This document shows, piece after piece, positions 1 through 9,005 of a stretch of DNA of 64,000 bases. This DNA comes from Planobacterium oryzisoli (lineage in GTDB: Bacteria; Bacteroidota; Bacteroidia; Flavobacteriales; Weeksellaceae), in NCBI RefSeq assembly GCF_015354315.1, contig NZ_JADKYY010000004.1:1-64000 (forward strand). Reading direction: 5' to 3'. Below the pieces are notes generated by a model, which did no database searches, was not told the origin of the DNA, and saw only the letters and a list, made by a program, of their open reading frames with translations. How positions within the stretch are numbered: position 1 is the stretch's first letter; each line of letters starts with the position of its first letter. The translations under genes were made by a program, and so were the position numbers.

Positions 1-149
1 AAAACGGATTTTGTCGAAAAATGACTATTTTTACTCATCGTATTTTTTATGTCGCAAACACAAATTTACGATGTTTTCAAGAAGCCATTAAATTGGCTTC
101 TTGTTTTATCGGACAACAATGATTATTAATATAAAAACATTATAAAATT
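1..149. other. leader before the polysaccharide locus
   Basis: No gene can be supported here. Positions 79-108 hold a terminator hairpin belonging to a gene left of the window. The rest, up to the first ATG at 150, is AT-rich (runs such as attaatataaaaacattat) and probably carries the promoter or A-rich translation leader of the first sugar gene. I see no clear TTG-N19-TAnnTTTG promoter. Confidence 0.4.
79..108 (+). terminator. intrinsic terminator of the gene left of the window
   Basis: AAGAAGCCA (79-87) and TGGCTTCTT (94-102) form a perfect 9-bp stem with a 6-nt loop, followed by GTTTTAT. This probably ends a transcript entering from the left, so the polysaccharide genes start a new transcription unit. 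Confidence 0.7.
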
Positions 150-1316
150 ATGAAAATCACCGTAGTAGGATCCGGTTACGTTGGTATGTCCAACGCCGTA
201 CTTTTATCTCAAAAAAATGAAGTGGTTCTATTAGATATTATACCGGAAAAGGTCGAAATGATCAATGCAGGGAAGTCTCCAATTGAAGATTCAGAAATAC
301 ATAACTATTTAACCGAGAAAAATATAAATCTAAGAGCAACCACGGATAAAACGGTTGCTTACCAAAACGCAGAATATATTATAATTGCCACTCCTACAGA
401 CTACGATCCAAAAGAAAATTTTTTTAATACCAAATCTGTAGAATCTGTGATAGATGATGTCATTAAAATTAATCCCAATACGATAATTATTATAAAATCG
501 ACTGTTCCGGTTGGTTTTACAAAACAGATTAAAGAAAAAACCAATTTCCAGAATATTATTTTTTCTCCGGAGTTTTTACGCGAAGGGAAAGCGCTATACG
601 ACAACCTCTATCCATCAAGAATTATAGTGGGCGAAAGAAGTGAGAGAGCTGAGAAATTTGCGAACCTGTTAAGCGAGAATGCATTGAAATATGATATTCC
701 AGTTCTTCTAACAGATTCTACTGAGGCGGAAGCTATTAAACTATTTTCAAATACCTTTTTGGCAATGCGTGTTGCCTACTTCAATGAACTTGATAGTTAT
801 GCGCAGGTTTATGGCCTGAATACCAGGCAAATTATAGAAGGAGTTGGACTTGATCCCAGAATTGGATCACATTATAACAATCCTTCATTTGGTTATGGAG
901 GTTACTGCTTACCGAAAGATACCAAGCAACTATTGGCGAACTATGAACAGGTTCCAAACAATTTGATAAGGGCTGTGGTAGATGCAAATAGAACTCGGAA
1001 AGATTTTATTGCAGACTCCATTCTTTCTCTTAATCCTAAAGTGGTTGGTATTTACAGGTTGGTAATGAAGGCGGGTTCGGATAATTTCAGGGCTTCGGCA
1101 ATTCAAGGTATTATGAAGCGAATAAAAGCAAAAGGAGTGGAAGTGGTGGTTTATGAACCAGTTTTGAATGAGCCTAGTTTTTTTGGATCTAGAGTTTATC
1201 AAAACTTGAACGATTTTAAAGTGGTTAGCGATGTTATTGTAGCAAATCGTGTGACAGATGAAATATCTGATGTGTCTGAAAAAATTTATACAAGAGATTT
1301 GTTTGGTAATGATTGA
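150..1316 (+). CDS. UDP-glucose/UDP-N-acetyl-hexosamine dehydrogenase family protein
   Basis: NAD-dependent nucleotide-sugar dehydrogenase that oxidises the C6 alcohol of a UDP-hexose to a uronic acid in two steps, in the cytoplasm. The N-terminal Rossmann motif GSGYVG is at residues 7-12. The family's catalytic cysteine lies in [12 protein letters not shown] (Cys253). At 388 residues it is normal for the short Ugd type of streptococcal and Bacteroidota capsule loci. First gene of the polysaccharide locus, 23 bases before the glycosyltransferase. It probably supplies a uronic-acid donor; whether the substrate is UDP-Glc or UDP-GlcNAc/ManNAc cannot be told by eye. Strongly AT-rich third positions. 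Confidence 0.93.
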   Translation: MKITVVGSGYVGMSNAVLLSQKNEVVLLDIIPEKVEMINAGKSPIEDSEIHNYLTEKNINLRATTDKTVAYQNAEYIIIATPTDYDPKENFFNTKSVESVIDDVIKINPNTIIIIKSTVPVGFTKQIKEKTNFQNIIFSPEFLREGKALYDNLYPSRIIVGERSERAEKFANLLSENALKYDIPVLLTDSTEAEAIKLFSNTFLAMRVAYFNELDSYAQVYGLNTRQIIEGVGLDPRIGSHYNNPSFGYGGYCLPKDTKQLLANYEQVPNNLIRAVVDANRTRKDFIADSILSLNPKVVGIYRLVMKAGSDNFRASAIQGIMKRIKAKGVEVVVYEPVLNEPSFFGSRVYQNLNDFKVVSDVIVANRVTDEISDVSEKIYTRDLFGND

Positions 1317-1339
1317 TATAACGTATAACTACATTTAAT

Positions 1340-2536
1340 ATGCATATATTGTACATTCATCAATATTTTTTAACACCAAAGGAACCTGGAGGTACCCGTT
1401 CATATTGGCTTACACAAGAATTACTAAAGAAAGGACACAAAGTTACAATGCTAACCTCTTCAGGGAAATTTGAAGAAAATATTAAAGAAATTAATATAGA
1501 TGGTATTGATGTAATTTATATTAAAGAAGAATATAACCAAAATATGGGTATTTTTCAACGGTTAAAAGCATTTTTGAGTTTTATGTATAAAGCAACAAAT
1601 ATTGCTTTGAAGCAGAGAAATATAGATTTGGTGTTTGCTACATCAACTCCGTTAACGGTTGGTATTCCTGCGTTAATTTTAAAATGGACAAAAAAAATAC
1701 CATTTGTTTTTGAAGTAAGAGATCTTTGGCCAGAGGTGCCTATTCAAATGGGCGCGCTTGACAATCCTGTAATGAAATGGGTAGCTGTACTTCTGGAAAA
1801 GACAATTTATAGAAATGCTGAACACGTCATCGCGCTTTCTCCTGGGATGCAGGATGGTGTTATAAAGTATATTTCGAAAGAAAAGACATCTATGATTCCA
1901 AATATGGCTAAAAAAGATGAATTTTGGCCCCGAGAAAAAAATATTCACTTACAAAAAGAGTTAGGCTTAGAAGCTGATAGTTTTAAAATTATTCATTTTG
2001 GCTCGCTTGGATTAGCCAATGGAGCAGATACAATTATTGAATCAGCAAAAATACTTAAAGACGATCCCTCAGTAGAATTTCTATTTGTTGGAGGTGGTTC
2101 TACTGAAAATCAATTAATTGAACAGTGTAGAAAACACCAGATGACTAATGTGAAGTTTCTTGGTAAATTTTCTATGAAAGAAACATCTGAAATTGTAAAT
2201 CTTTCTGATGTTTCCATAATTTCTTTTAAAGATTTACCTATTTTATATACTAACTCTCCAAATAAACTTTTCGATTCTTTGTCTGCCGGTAAGCCAATCA
2301 TTGTAAATTCAGCAGGGTGGACAAAAGATATGGTTGAAGATCATAATTGTGGATACTATATTAATCCTCATAAGCCTCAAGATTTAGTTGATAAAATTAA
2401 ATATTTACAGTCAAACTCAGATATTGCATCCCAGATGGGAAGAAATGCACGTAATTTAGCTGAAACTAAATTTGATAAAACTATACAATCAAAAAAATTC
2501 TCTGATATTATTGAACAGGTTTATTCTAAGATTTAA
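1340..2536 (+). CDS. glycosyltransferase family 4 (WbuB-like)
   Basis: Probable GT-B fold transferase adding a sugar to a lipid-linked oligosaccharide on the inner face of the membrane. The N-terminus MHILYIHQYFLTPKEPGGTR is typical of WbuB-like GT4 enzymes, with a glycine-rich acceptor loop. VRDLWPEVPIQMGAL near residue 130 fits the family. The C-terminal half (residues ~215-390) has the nucleotide-sugar-binding Rossmann domain, including FLGKF and SPNKLFDSLSAGKPII, where the conserved glutamate-containing stretch is partly replaced. 398 residues is full length. Donor and acceptor sugars are unknown. Confidence 0.9.
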   Translation: MHILYIHQYFLTPKEPGGTRSYWLTQELLKKGHKVTMLTSSGKFEENIKEINIDGIDVIYIKEEYNQNMGIFQRLKAFLSFMYKATNIALKQRNIDLVFATSTPLTVGIPALILKWTKKIPFVFEVRDLWPEVPIQMGALDNPVMKWVAVLLEKTIYRNAEHVIALSPGMQDGVIKYISKEKTSMIPNMAKKDEFWPREKNIHLQKELGLEADSFKIIHFGSLGLANGADTIIESAKILKDDPSVEFLFVGGGSTENQLIEQCRKHQMTNVKFLGKFSMKETSEIVNLSDVSIISFKDLPILYTNSPNKLFDSLSAGKPIIVNSAGWTKDMVEDHNCGYYINPHKPQDLVDKIKYLQSNSDIASQMGRNARNLAETKFDKTIQSKKFSDIIEQVYSKI

Positions 2537-2558
2537 TATTATCTTATTTTTAAACAAA

Positions 2559-2690
2559 ATGCTTAAGCTTACGAAAGAGGTTTCTTCAATTCACTTAGTT
2601 TTTCTTCTAATTGGAGTTTTTCTAGCATCGCTGTTAAGTTATTTTTCAATCAAAGTAATCTTAATTATTTTACTTATCCATTCAGAATAG
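2559..2690 (+). pseudogene. N-terminal piece of the Wzy-like polymerase, out of frame with the rest
   Basis: An ATG at 2559 opens a 43-codon reading frame made almost wholly of hydrophobic residues (two helix-like stretches) that ends at TAG 2688-2690. The next frame (-1 relative to this one) is open without a start from about 2567 and becomes hydrophobic after about 2675, running into the polymerase. The simplest reading is one gene of roughly 395 codons broken by a single-base change in the T-rich stretch 2665-2680. A sequencing error or a true mutation are both possible. Confidence 0.55.
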
Positions 2691-2752
2691 TTTGTTTAAT
2701 TTTTGCCAGTATTATTATTTTCAATAACCTAACAATTAAGACGCCTAAGGCT

Positions 2753-3748
2753 TTGATTGTTTTTTTACTTTTCTTTATACTGTATTCATTTAGAATTTTT
2801 TTTGATCTGTTCATTTCGGAGATCAATTATAAGAAACCCCCAATAAATTATTTGGCAACTTTTTATGGAGCAGTTGCATTTCCGATGCTTTCAGTTTTTT
2901 TTATTGATTTTAAAACCGTAAAACTAAATATTGTTTTGAAATCAGTTTATATCATTTATTTTATTTTTTGTTTTATAAATATTTTATTTTATGAAATTCC
3001 TGCTGTCCCTACAAGATCATCAGGAATTTCAGGATTGTGGCCTATAAGTTTTGGACAGGCGGGAACTACTCTTTCTTTGTTGAGTCTTTATATGTTTGGA
3101 TTAAATTTGTCTGTGATGGATAAGATTCTACATATTATAGGATACATATTAGGAGTTACAATTGTTTTTATTTCGGGAAGTAAAGGTCCGGTAATTAGCT
3201 TAGCTATTATTTCTCTTTTTTATTTACTTTATAATAAAAAGATTATTTTAAAAAGAAATAATGTGATTTATATAGCATTAGGTGTTTTTATTGGAACTTC
3301 GATAATATATTTATTTTATATAAATACTAATTCACTTGTTTTAATAAATAGAATCAATTACGTAAATCTGATTTCAGATCCGTCAACCATTCAAAGACTA
3401 AATATTCTTAAAGCAACAATTCTAAACATCTATAAAAATCCATTTTTTGGCAGTTCTTTTCTAATCACAGAACATGGTCTAACCTCTTCATATCCACATT
3501 TTCTTATTTTAGAAGCTTTTATGACTACGGGAATATTTGGAGGTGTTCTTTTTTTAACAATTAATATAGTTATATTACGTTCTGCATATATTTTAATGCC
3601 ATTTAAGGAATATCACTGGATAATATTAGTTTTTTTGCAGTATTTTCTTCAAACTTTTGTTTCTTCCTCATTGTATGCCAGTACTTTTTTTTGGATATTT
3701 TCGGCTATGCTAATAACAATATCCTTCCAAAAGAAACTTATTGATTAA
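2753..3748 (+). CDS. O-antigen/capsule polymerase-like membrane protein (Wzy-like), 5' end uncertain
   Basis: Very hydrophobic protein with about nine or ten membrane spans and the look of an O-antigen polymerase/ligase: a central SGSKGP loop (around residue 140), a longer loop with the ISDPSTIQRL region, and ITEHG...YPHFLILEAF near residue 245. Such proteins join repeat units on the periplasmic side of the inner membrane. The given start is a TTG inside a hydrophobic segment; the frame stays open upstream to about 2567 with no ATG, and the missing N-terminus lies in another frame at 2559-2690. About 331 residues is short for the family. Extremely AT-rich, as is common for exchangeable polymerase genes. 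Confidence 0.65.
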   Translation: MIVFLLFFILYSFRIFFDLFISEINYKKPPINYLATFYGAVAFPMLSVFFIDFKTVKLNIVLKSVYIIYFIFCFINILFYEIPAVPTRSSGISGLWPISFGQAGTTLSLLSLYMFGLNLSVMDKILHIIGYILGVTIVFISGSKGPVISLAIISLFYLLYNKKIILKRNNVIYIALGVFIGTSIIYLFYINTNSLVLINRINYVNLISDPSTIQRLNILKATILNIYKNPFFGSSFLITEHGLTSSYPHFLILEAFMTTGIFGGVLFLTINIVILRSAYILMPFKEYHWIILVFLQYFLQTFVSSSLYASTFFWIFSAMLITISFQKKLID

Positions 3749-3757
3749 TTTTGTAAA

Positions 3758-4366
3758 ATGTATAAAGTTTTTCTTAAAAGAATTATAGATTTAGTACTAG
3801 CTTCAGTAGGGTTTGTGCTATTAAGTCCACTTTTTATTTTTACAACAATTAGTTTATATTTAGCTAACAATGGTAAACCTTTTTTCTTCCAAACCAGACC
3901 GGGAAAAGACGGAAAGCTCTTCCGTATCATTAAGTTCAAAACCATGACCGATAAAAAAGATGCTGATGGAAATCTCTTGCCTGATGCCGAAAGACTAACG
4001 TCAATCGGTAGTTTTGTAAGAAGAACCTCATTGGATGAGATTCCGCAATTAATCAATGTTATAAAAGGAGATATGTCGCTCATTGGCCCCAGGCCATTAT
4101 TGCCACAGTATCTTGAACGTTACAACGATTTTCAACGGCGTAGAAACGAAGTAAAGCCAGGAATTACCGGCTGGGCTCAGGTCAATGGCAGAAATACCAT
4201 TTCCTGGGAGAAAAAATTTGAATACGATGTATGGTATGTAGATCATATCAGCTTTTTATTAGACTTGAAAATTCTTTTTTTAACCATAAAGAAAGTTTTT
4301 ATTAGAGAAGGAATTTCACAGGAAGGACAGGCTACCGCAGAAGAATTTAAAGGAAATTTACAATGA
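3758..4366 (+). CDS. initiating phosphosugar transferase, PglC-like bacterial sugar transferase
   Basis: Monotopic phosphoglycosyl transferase that moves a sugar phosphate from a UDP-sugar to undecaprenyl phosphate, starting the repeat unit. One N-terminal hydrophobic re-entrant helix (about residues 8-32, KRIIDLVLASVGFVLLSP) is followed by the catalytic core. DEIPQL carries the Asp-Glu pair, and MSLIGPRPLLPQY and KPGITGWAQVNGRN are family signatures. At 202 residues it matches the short PglC form, not the long WbaP/WcaJ form. It overlaps the next gene by 4 bases (ATGA), so the PglC-PglD-PglE-like trio is co-translated; the likely substrate is a bacillosamine-type sugar. Confidence 0.92.
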   Translation: MYKVFLKRIIDLVLASVGFVLLSPLFIFTTISLYLANNGKPFFFQTRPGKDGKLFRIIKFKTMTDKKDADGNLLPDAERLTSIGSFVRRTSLDEIPQLINVIKGDMSLIGPRPLLPQYLERYNDFQRRRNEVKPGITGWAQVNGRNTISWEKKFEYDVWYVDHISFLLDLKILFLTIKKVFIREGISQEGQATAEEFKGNLQ

Positions 4367-4977
4367 TCGTTTTATTTGGAGCAAGTGGACATGCAAAGCC
4401 AATTTTGGATATTTTCTTTCAGAACGGAGAAACAGTGGCTAAAATACTGGATGATAATCCCAAAGTTTCAGAAATCTTTGGTGTAGAAGTTGTGAAAAAT
4501 AATTTTGATTTAGATTACAATCAAAATGCAGTTATTTCGATTGGAAACAACCGTATTCGTAAAAAAATAGCTAAAGAATTACCTTTTAATTATATCAAAG
4601 CTGTTCATCCCAAATCTTCTGTGTCAGATTTGGCTCAGCTAGGAGAAGGAACAGTGGTTATGGCTAATGTTTCCGTGAATCCGGATGCGCTGATTGGCGA
4701 ACATTGTATTTTGAATACGGGTTGCGTGATTGAGCATGATTGTAAAATCGGTGATTATGTTCATATTTCACCAAATGCATCGTTAGCCGGCGATGTTTCT
4801 GTGGGTGAGGGAAGTCATATTGGTATTGGTGCATCAGTAATACAAGGAATTAAGATTGGAAAATGGGCTACGATTGGCGCCGGAGCCGTTATTATAAAAG
4901 ATATTCCGGATTTTGCTATAGTAGTTGGGAATCCCGGAAAGATTATTAAAATAAAAACAGAAGAAAATGAACTCTAA
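4363..4977 (+). CDS. sugar O/N-acetyltransferase, PglD/NeuD-like
   Basis: Acetyl-CoA-dependent transferase acting on a UDP-4-amino sugar. An N-terminal Rossmann-like part (GASGHAKPILDIF, residues 5-17) precedes a left-handed beta-helix of hexapeptide repeats (residues ~90-190). The PglD-type catalytic histidine is in VIEHDCKIGD, and the C-terminal IVVGNPGKIIK is typical. 204 residues fits the family. It lies between PglC-like and PglE-like genes and overlaps the latter by 11 bases, which suggests UDP-N,N'-diacetylbacillosamine or a related sugar. The matching 4,6-dehydratase (PglF) is not in this window. Confidence 0.9.
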   Translation: MIVLFGASGHAKPILDIFFQNGETVAKILDDNPKVSEIFGVEVVKNNFDLDYNQNAVISIGNNRIRKKIAKELPFNYIKAVHPKSSVSDLAQLGEGTVVMANVSVNPDALIGEHCILNTGCVIEHDCKIGDYVHISPNASLAGDVSVGEGSHIGIGASVIQGIKIGKWATIGAGAVIIKDIPDFAIVVGNPGKIIKIKTEENEL

Positions 4978-6100
4978 AATTTGGCTTTCCTCTCCACATA
5001 TGGGAGGCAACGAACAGAAATATATCAACGAAGCATTTGCTGAAAACTGGGTGGCACCTTTAGGTCCTAATGTTAATGAATTTGAGATTGATCTCAAAAA
5101 TTTTTTGGGACAGAATTCAGAGATTGCTGCATTAAGTGCGGGAACAGCAGCATTACATTTGGCACTAATCATCCTTGATGTAAAGTTTGGTGATGAAGTC
5201 ATTTGCCAAAGTTTTACCTTTTCAGCATCCGCCAATCCCATCACTTATCAGGGTGCTACGCCTATTTTCATTGACAGCGAAACCGATACGTGGAATATTT
5301 GTCCGAAAATGCTTGAACAAGCAATAGAGGACAGAATTTCTAAAGGTAAAGTTCCTAAAGCAATAATCGTGGTTCACTTGTACGGAATGCCTGCCAAAAT
5401 GGATGAAATTATAACAGTGGCAGACCGTTACGGGATACCAGTTTTGGAAGATGCAGCGGAATCATTAGGCAGCTCTTATAAGGGCCAAAAATGCGGCACC
5501 TTTGGAGAAATGGCTATCTTAAGTTTTAACGGTAATAAGATCATTACTACTTCAGGCGGCGGAGCATTAGTATGTAAAACTCCAGAACAAAAAAACCGCG
5601 CAGTTTATTTATCTACACAAGCTAGGGATCATGCGCCGCATTATCAGCACTCGGAAATTGGATACAACTACCGAATGAGTAATATATGTGCTGGCATTGG
5701 TAGAGGGCAAATGGAAGTCTTAGACGAGAGGGTTCAAGCAAGGAGAGCGAATCATTTCTTTTATGTGGAATTATTTAAAGAATTTGAAGGAATTGAAGTT
5801 CTGTCCGAGCCTAACGAGGATTATTTTTCAAATCATTGGCTATCGGCAATAGTGATTGATCAAAAGAAAGCTGGCTTTGGAAGAGACGATTTACGTCTTG
5901 CATTAGAAGCTGAAAATATTGAATCAAGGCCGCTTTGGAAGCCTATGCACTTACAGCCTGTATTTGCAGACTGCCCTTACTACGGGGGTGCTGTAGCAGA
6001 AGATTTATTTAATAGAGGCCTATGCTTGCCTTCCGGATCCAATTTGTCAGATGCCGATCGAGAGAGGATAAAAGAAGTAATCTTACGATTTAAAAAGTAA
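4967..6100 (+). CDS. DegT/DnrJ/EryC1-type PLP aminotransferase, PglE-like
   Basis: Pyridoxal-phosphate aminotransferase converting a 4-keto-6-deoxy nucleotide sugar to the 4-amino sugar. SAGTAALHLALI (about residue 56) forms the PLP phosphate region, EDAAESLGSSYKG the PLP-ring aspartate site, and SFNGNKIITTSGGGALV contains the Schiff-base lysine. 377 residues is full length. It starts inside the end of the acetyltransferase gene, and the three consecutive activities match the Campylobacter pglCDE order (possibly acting on a rare amino sugar that starts the glycan). The 4-bp gap to rfbC suggests the same transcript. Confidence 0.92.
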   Translation: MNSKIWLSSPHMGGNEQKYINEAFAENWVAPLGPNVNEFEIDLKNFLGQNSEIAALSAGTAALHLALIILDVKFGDEVICQSFTFSASANPITYQGATPIFIDSETDTWNICPKMLEQAIEDRISKGKVPKAIIVVHLYGMPAKMDEIITVADRYGIPVLEDAAESLGSSYKGQKCGTFGEMAILSFNGNKIITTSGGGALVCKTPEQKNRAVYLSTQARDHAPHYQHSEIGYNYRMSNICAGIGRGQMEVLDERVQARRANHFFYVELFKEFEGIEVLSEPNEDYFSNHWLSAIVIDQKKAGFGRDDLRLALEAENIESRPLWKPMHLQPVFADCPYYGGAVAEDLFNRGLCLPSGSNLSDADRERIKEVILRFKK

Positions 6101-6104
6101 GAAT

Positions 6105-6650
6105 ATGCAACTGCAAGAAACTCTTTTAAAAGACTGTTATATTCTCTCACCTACACTGTTTGAAGATTCCAGGGGCTATTTTTATGAAAAATTTAATGAG
6201 CGAGCGTTTGAACAGCAAACTAATCTCAATGGTAATTTTGTACAGGATAATATCTCTAGATCCATCTATGGTGTTGTTCGGGGAATACACTTACAAGAAG
6301 GCGGGCATGCACAGGCAAAATTAGTATCTTGTTTGGAGGGTAGAGTCTGGGATGTAGCAGTGGACCTACGAAGAAACTCTCCTACCTTTGGACAGTGGTA
6401 CGGTATTGAACTGTCAGCGGAGAATAAACTTCAACTCTATGTTCCAAGAGGTTTTGGTCACGGGTTTTCCGTGCTTTCCGAAACAGCTATATTTTCATAC
6501 AAGTGCGATAATTATTATAATAAAGAATCAGAAGGAGGGATCGTGTGGAACGATCCGGATTTAAATATAGATTGGAAATTACCCTTAGAAGATATTATCC
6601 TTTCCGATAAGGACAAAATTCTTCCTACTTTTGCAGAAGGTAACTTCTGA
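6105..6650 (+). CDS. rfbC: dTDP-4-dehydrorhamnose 3,5-epimerase
   Basis: Cupin-fold epimerase of the dTDP-L-rhamnose pathway, cytoplasmic. The N-terminus has YFYEKFNERAFEQQT, the active-site histidine lies in GVVRGIHLQ (about residue 62), and VPRGFGHGFSVLSE is the second catalytic/substrate region. 181 residues is the normal size. It is followed by rfbB and rfbA in the same direction. The reductase rfbD is not found next to them, so either it lies elsewhere or the end product is a different dTDP-6-deoxy sugar. Confidence 0.95.
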   Translation: MQLQETLLKDCYILSPTLFEDSRGYFYEKFNERAFEQQTNLNGNFVQDNISRSIYGVVRGIHLQEGGHAQAKLVSCLEGRVWDVAVDLRRNSPTFGQWYGIELSAENKLQLYVPRGFGHGFSVLSETAIFSYKCDNYYNKESEGGIVWNDPDLNIDWKLPLEDIILSDKDKILPTFAEGNF

Positions 6651-6661
6651 AATATATTATT

Positions 6662-7762
6662 TTGAATCAACTATCCTCTTTTAAAACCATATTCATTACC
6701 GGTGGCGCTGGCTTTATAGGATCCCACGTAGTCCGGGAATTTGTAACCAACCTTCCTAAAACCACTATTGTAAATCTCGATGCGCTAACTTATGCTGGAA
6801 ATCTCGAGAACCTTAAGGATGTTGAGCATCTTCCTAACTACAGATTCGAAAGAGTTGACATAACGAATACTGTGGCGCTTGCTGAGGTATTTAATAGGTA
6901 TACACCAGATGCAGTGGTGCACCTTGCTGCAGAGAGCCATGTAGATCGCAGCATTACTGACCCCAACGCTTTTATCCAAACAAATGTTATGGGTACTGCC
7001 AATCTACTTAATTTGTGTAGGACTATTTGGAAATTCAATCCCGAACATGCCCATGGAAGATTTTCATTAGAAGAGAGACAAAACTTATTCTATCACATTT
7101 CCACCGACGAAGTGTACGGCTCTCTTGGTGAAAAAGGTCTATTTACTGAGACCACTCCGTACGATCCCAAATCGCCCTATTCTGCTAGCAAAGCAGCCTC
7201 TGATCATCTAGTTCGCTCCTATGGAAATACCTACGGCCTGCCGTATATCCTATCTAACTGCTCTAATAACTACGGTCCAAACCATTTTCCCGAAAAACTC
7301 ATTCCACTTGCTATCAATCAGATAATCAATGAGAAACCTATTCCGATATACGGTGATGGGGATTATACTCGGGACTGGTTGTATGTGGTAGACCATGCGA
7401 AGGCGATATTTCAGATTTTCCATGAAGCTAGAACGGGTGAAACTTACAATATTGGTGGATTTAACGAGTGGAAAAACATCGATTTAATAAGGGAGCTTAT
7501 TTCGCAAATGGATAAGAAGCTAAGAAGACCAGAAGGGTATTCTTTGAAGCTCATGGAATTTGTAAAAGACCGACCAGGTCACGATAAGCGCTATGCCATT
7601 GATGCTAGCAAGTTAAACAGGGAGCTAGGCTGGAAGCCAAGCGTCACGTTTGAGCAGGGACTTTCAAAAACCATTGATTGGTTTTTGGAAAATAGAGAAT
7701 GGCTGGATAATGTGACGAGTGGTGAGTACCAAAAGTATTACGAATCGCATTACAATAATTAG
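6662..7762 (+). CDS. rfbB: dTDP-glucose 4,6-dehydratase
   Basis: Extended short-chain dehydrogenase that makes dTDP-4-keto-6-deoxyglucose. The NAD-binding motif TGGAGFIGSH begins at residue 14, STDEVYG holds the catalytic Thr-Asp-Glu, and YSASKAASD supplies the YxxxK pair. GDGDYTRDWLYV and the C-terminal RPGHDKRYAIDASK are diagnostic of RfbB. 366 residues is full length. The start is taken at TTG 6662 because no in-frame ATG precedes the Rossmann motif; the stop of rfbC is 12 bases upstream. Confidence 0.95.
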   Translation: MNQLSSFKTIFITGGAGFIGSHVVREFVTNLPKTTIVNLDALTYAGNLENLKDVEHLPNYRFERVDITNTVALAEVFNRYTPDAVVHLAAESHVDRSITDPNAFIQTNVMGTANLLNLCRTIWKFNPEHAHGRFSLEERQNLFYHISTDEVYGSLGEKGLFTETTPYDPKSPYSASKAASDHLVRSYGNTYGLPYILSNCSNNYGPNHFPEKLIPLAINQIINEKPIPIYGDGDYTRDWLYVVDHAKAIFQIFHEARTGETYNIGGFNEWKNIDLIRELISQMDKKLRRPEGYSLKLMEFVKDRPGHDKRYAIDASKLNRELGWKPSVTFEQGLSKTIDWFLENREWLDNVTSGEYQKYYESHYNN

Positions 7763-7783
7763 TATTCCACCAATAACAACTTT

Positions 7784-8641
7784 ATGAAAGGTATTATCCT
7801 AGCAGGTGGTTCAGGAACCAGGCTTTACCCTCTTACGATAGCCGTAAGTAAGCAGCTTATGCCTGTTTACGACAAGCCAATGATTTATTATCCTCTTTCT
7901 GTGTTACTGCTTGCAGGAATTAGAGAGATTCTGATAATAACTACCCCTGAGGATCAGAAATCTTTCCAGAAATTACTTGGTGATGGTAGTGCTTTAGGAT
8001 GTACATTTGAGTATAAAGTACAACCGTCTCCGGACGGCCTAGCCCAAGCCTTCATTTTGGGTGAAGAATTCATAGGAAGAGATTCCGTGGCACTCGTTCT
8101 GGGCGATAATATTTTTTATGGTTCTGGGCTTTCAGAGCTTCTTGCAAGTAAAACTAGCATCCACGGAGGATGCGTATTTGCGTATCAGGTTTCAGACCCG
8201 GAAAGATATGGAGTCGTACAGTTTGATGAAAAATTAAAAGCAATTTCTATCGAAGAAAAACCAGTGAGACCTAAATCCAATTTTGCGGTTCCTGGTCTTT
8301 ATTTTTACGATAACTCGGTGGTCCAGTACGCTAAGAATTTAAAGCCCTCTCCAAGGGGCGAGCTGGAAATTACCGATATAAATAAGATTTACTTGGAAAA
8401 AGGTCAGTTGGAAGTAGGAGTCATGAGTAGAGGTACTGCATGGCTTGATACTGGGACTTTTGACTCGCTACATGAAGCCTCGGAGTTTGTGAAGGTACTT
8501 GAAAAAAGACAGGGCTTTAAGATTTCCTGTATTGAAGAAATAGCCTACAAGAAAGGTTTTATAACGAAAGAGCAGCTCTTGGAATCTGCCGAAAAATACG
8601 GTAAAAGTGGTTACGGTGAATATCTACGTAGCATAGTTTAA
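7784..8641 (+). CDS. rfbA: glucose-1-phosphate thymidylyltransferase
   Basis: Makes dTDP-glucose from glucose-1-phosphate and dTTP, the entry step for dTDP-6-deoxy sugars. The N-terminal nucleotide-binding motif is [13 protein letters not shown] (residues 6-18). VLGDNIFYG carries the metal-binding Asp, and [14 protein letters not shown] and TAWLDTGT are family signatures. 285 residues is normal. Last gene of the sugar locus: a strong terminator follows 23 bases after the stop. Confidence 0.96.
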   Translation: MKGIILAGGSGTRLYPLTIAVSKQLMPVYDKPMIYYPLSVLLLAGIREILIITTPEDQKSFQKLLGDGSALGCTFEYKVQPSPDGLAQAFILGEEFIGRDSVALVLGDNIFYGSGLSELLASKTSIHGGCVFAYQVSDPERYGVVQFDEKLKAISIEEKPVRPKSNFAVPGLYFYDNSVVQYAKNLKPSPRGELEITDINKIYLEKGQLEVGVMSRGTAWLDTGTFDSLHEASEFVKVLEKRQGFKISCIEEIAYKKGFITKEQLLESAEKYGKSGYGEYLRSIV

Positions 8642-8663
8642 ATTCCATTACCTCTTAAAGAAT

Positions 8664-8700
8664 AAAACGCCTCGGATATTTGAATTTCGAGGCGTTTTTT
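8664..8700 (+). terminator. intrinsic terminator after rfbA
   Basis: AAAACGCCTCG (8664-8674) pairs with CGAGGCGTTTT (8688-8698) around a 13-nt loop, and the 3' arm runs into a T tract. It closes the polysaccharide operon; the A tract on the other side would also allow termination from the minus strand. Confidence 0.9.
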
Positions 8701-9005
8701 CTTTCGTGTGCATGTGGTTTTGAAGCAATTATAGGCTCTTTCTTTTTTTCACGGGATGTCAATACTTCAGTCTTTAACCTATTTCTTGACTTTTTTAGGA
8801 CCTATATTTAAGAATCACGATGATTAAAAAATACAATTCGTCCAGATAGTTGGCTTGAAGCACGCAAAATTGTCCATTACAGTCCAGATTTTATGTTTAT
8901 AGTCCTTGAGCTAGTACATATGACGAATTAGCAAAAGTTTTTAGTGAGATTTGCTCAAGAGATGATTCCAATAGAGGAATTCTTCTTTTTGTAAATCCTA
9001 CCACC
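8701..9005. other. gene-free junction between the sugar locus and the conjugation module; candidate oriT/left boundary
   Basis: No convincing gene. The stretch lies directly upstream of the relaxase gene, where oriT usually sits in MOBP elements. It contains TTGAAGCA at 8720-8727 and 8855-8862, three GTCC copies between 8871 and 8904, and a 7-bp inverted repeat CTTGAGC/GCTCAAG (8905-8911 and 8953-8959). TTTTGAAGCAA at 8718-8728 recurs at 30559-30569 beyond the other end of the module. None of these alone proves an attachment or transfer origin. Confidence 0.3.

Noticed and set aside
3745-4083. - frame of 112 codons opposite the PglC-like gene
   Set aside because: Shadow of a clear sugar transferase; composition unlike a real protein.
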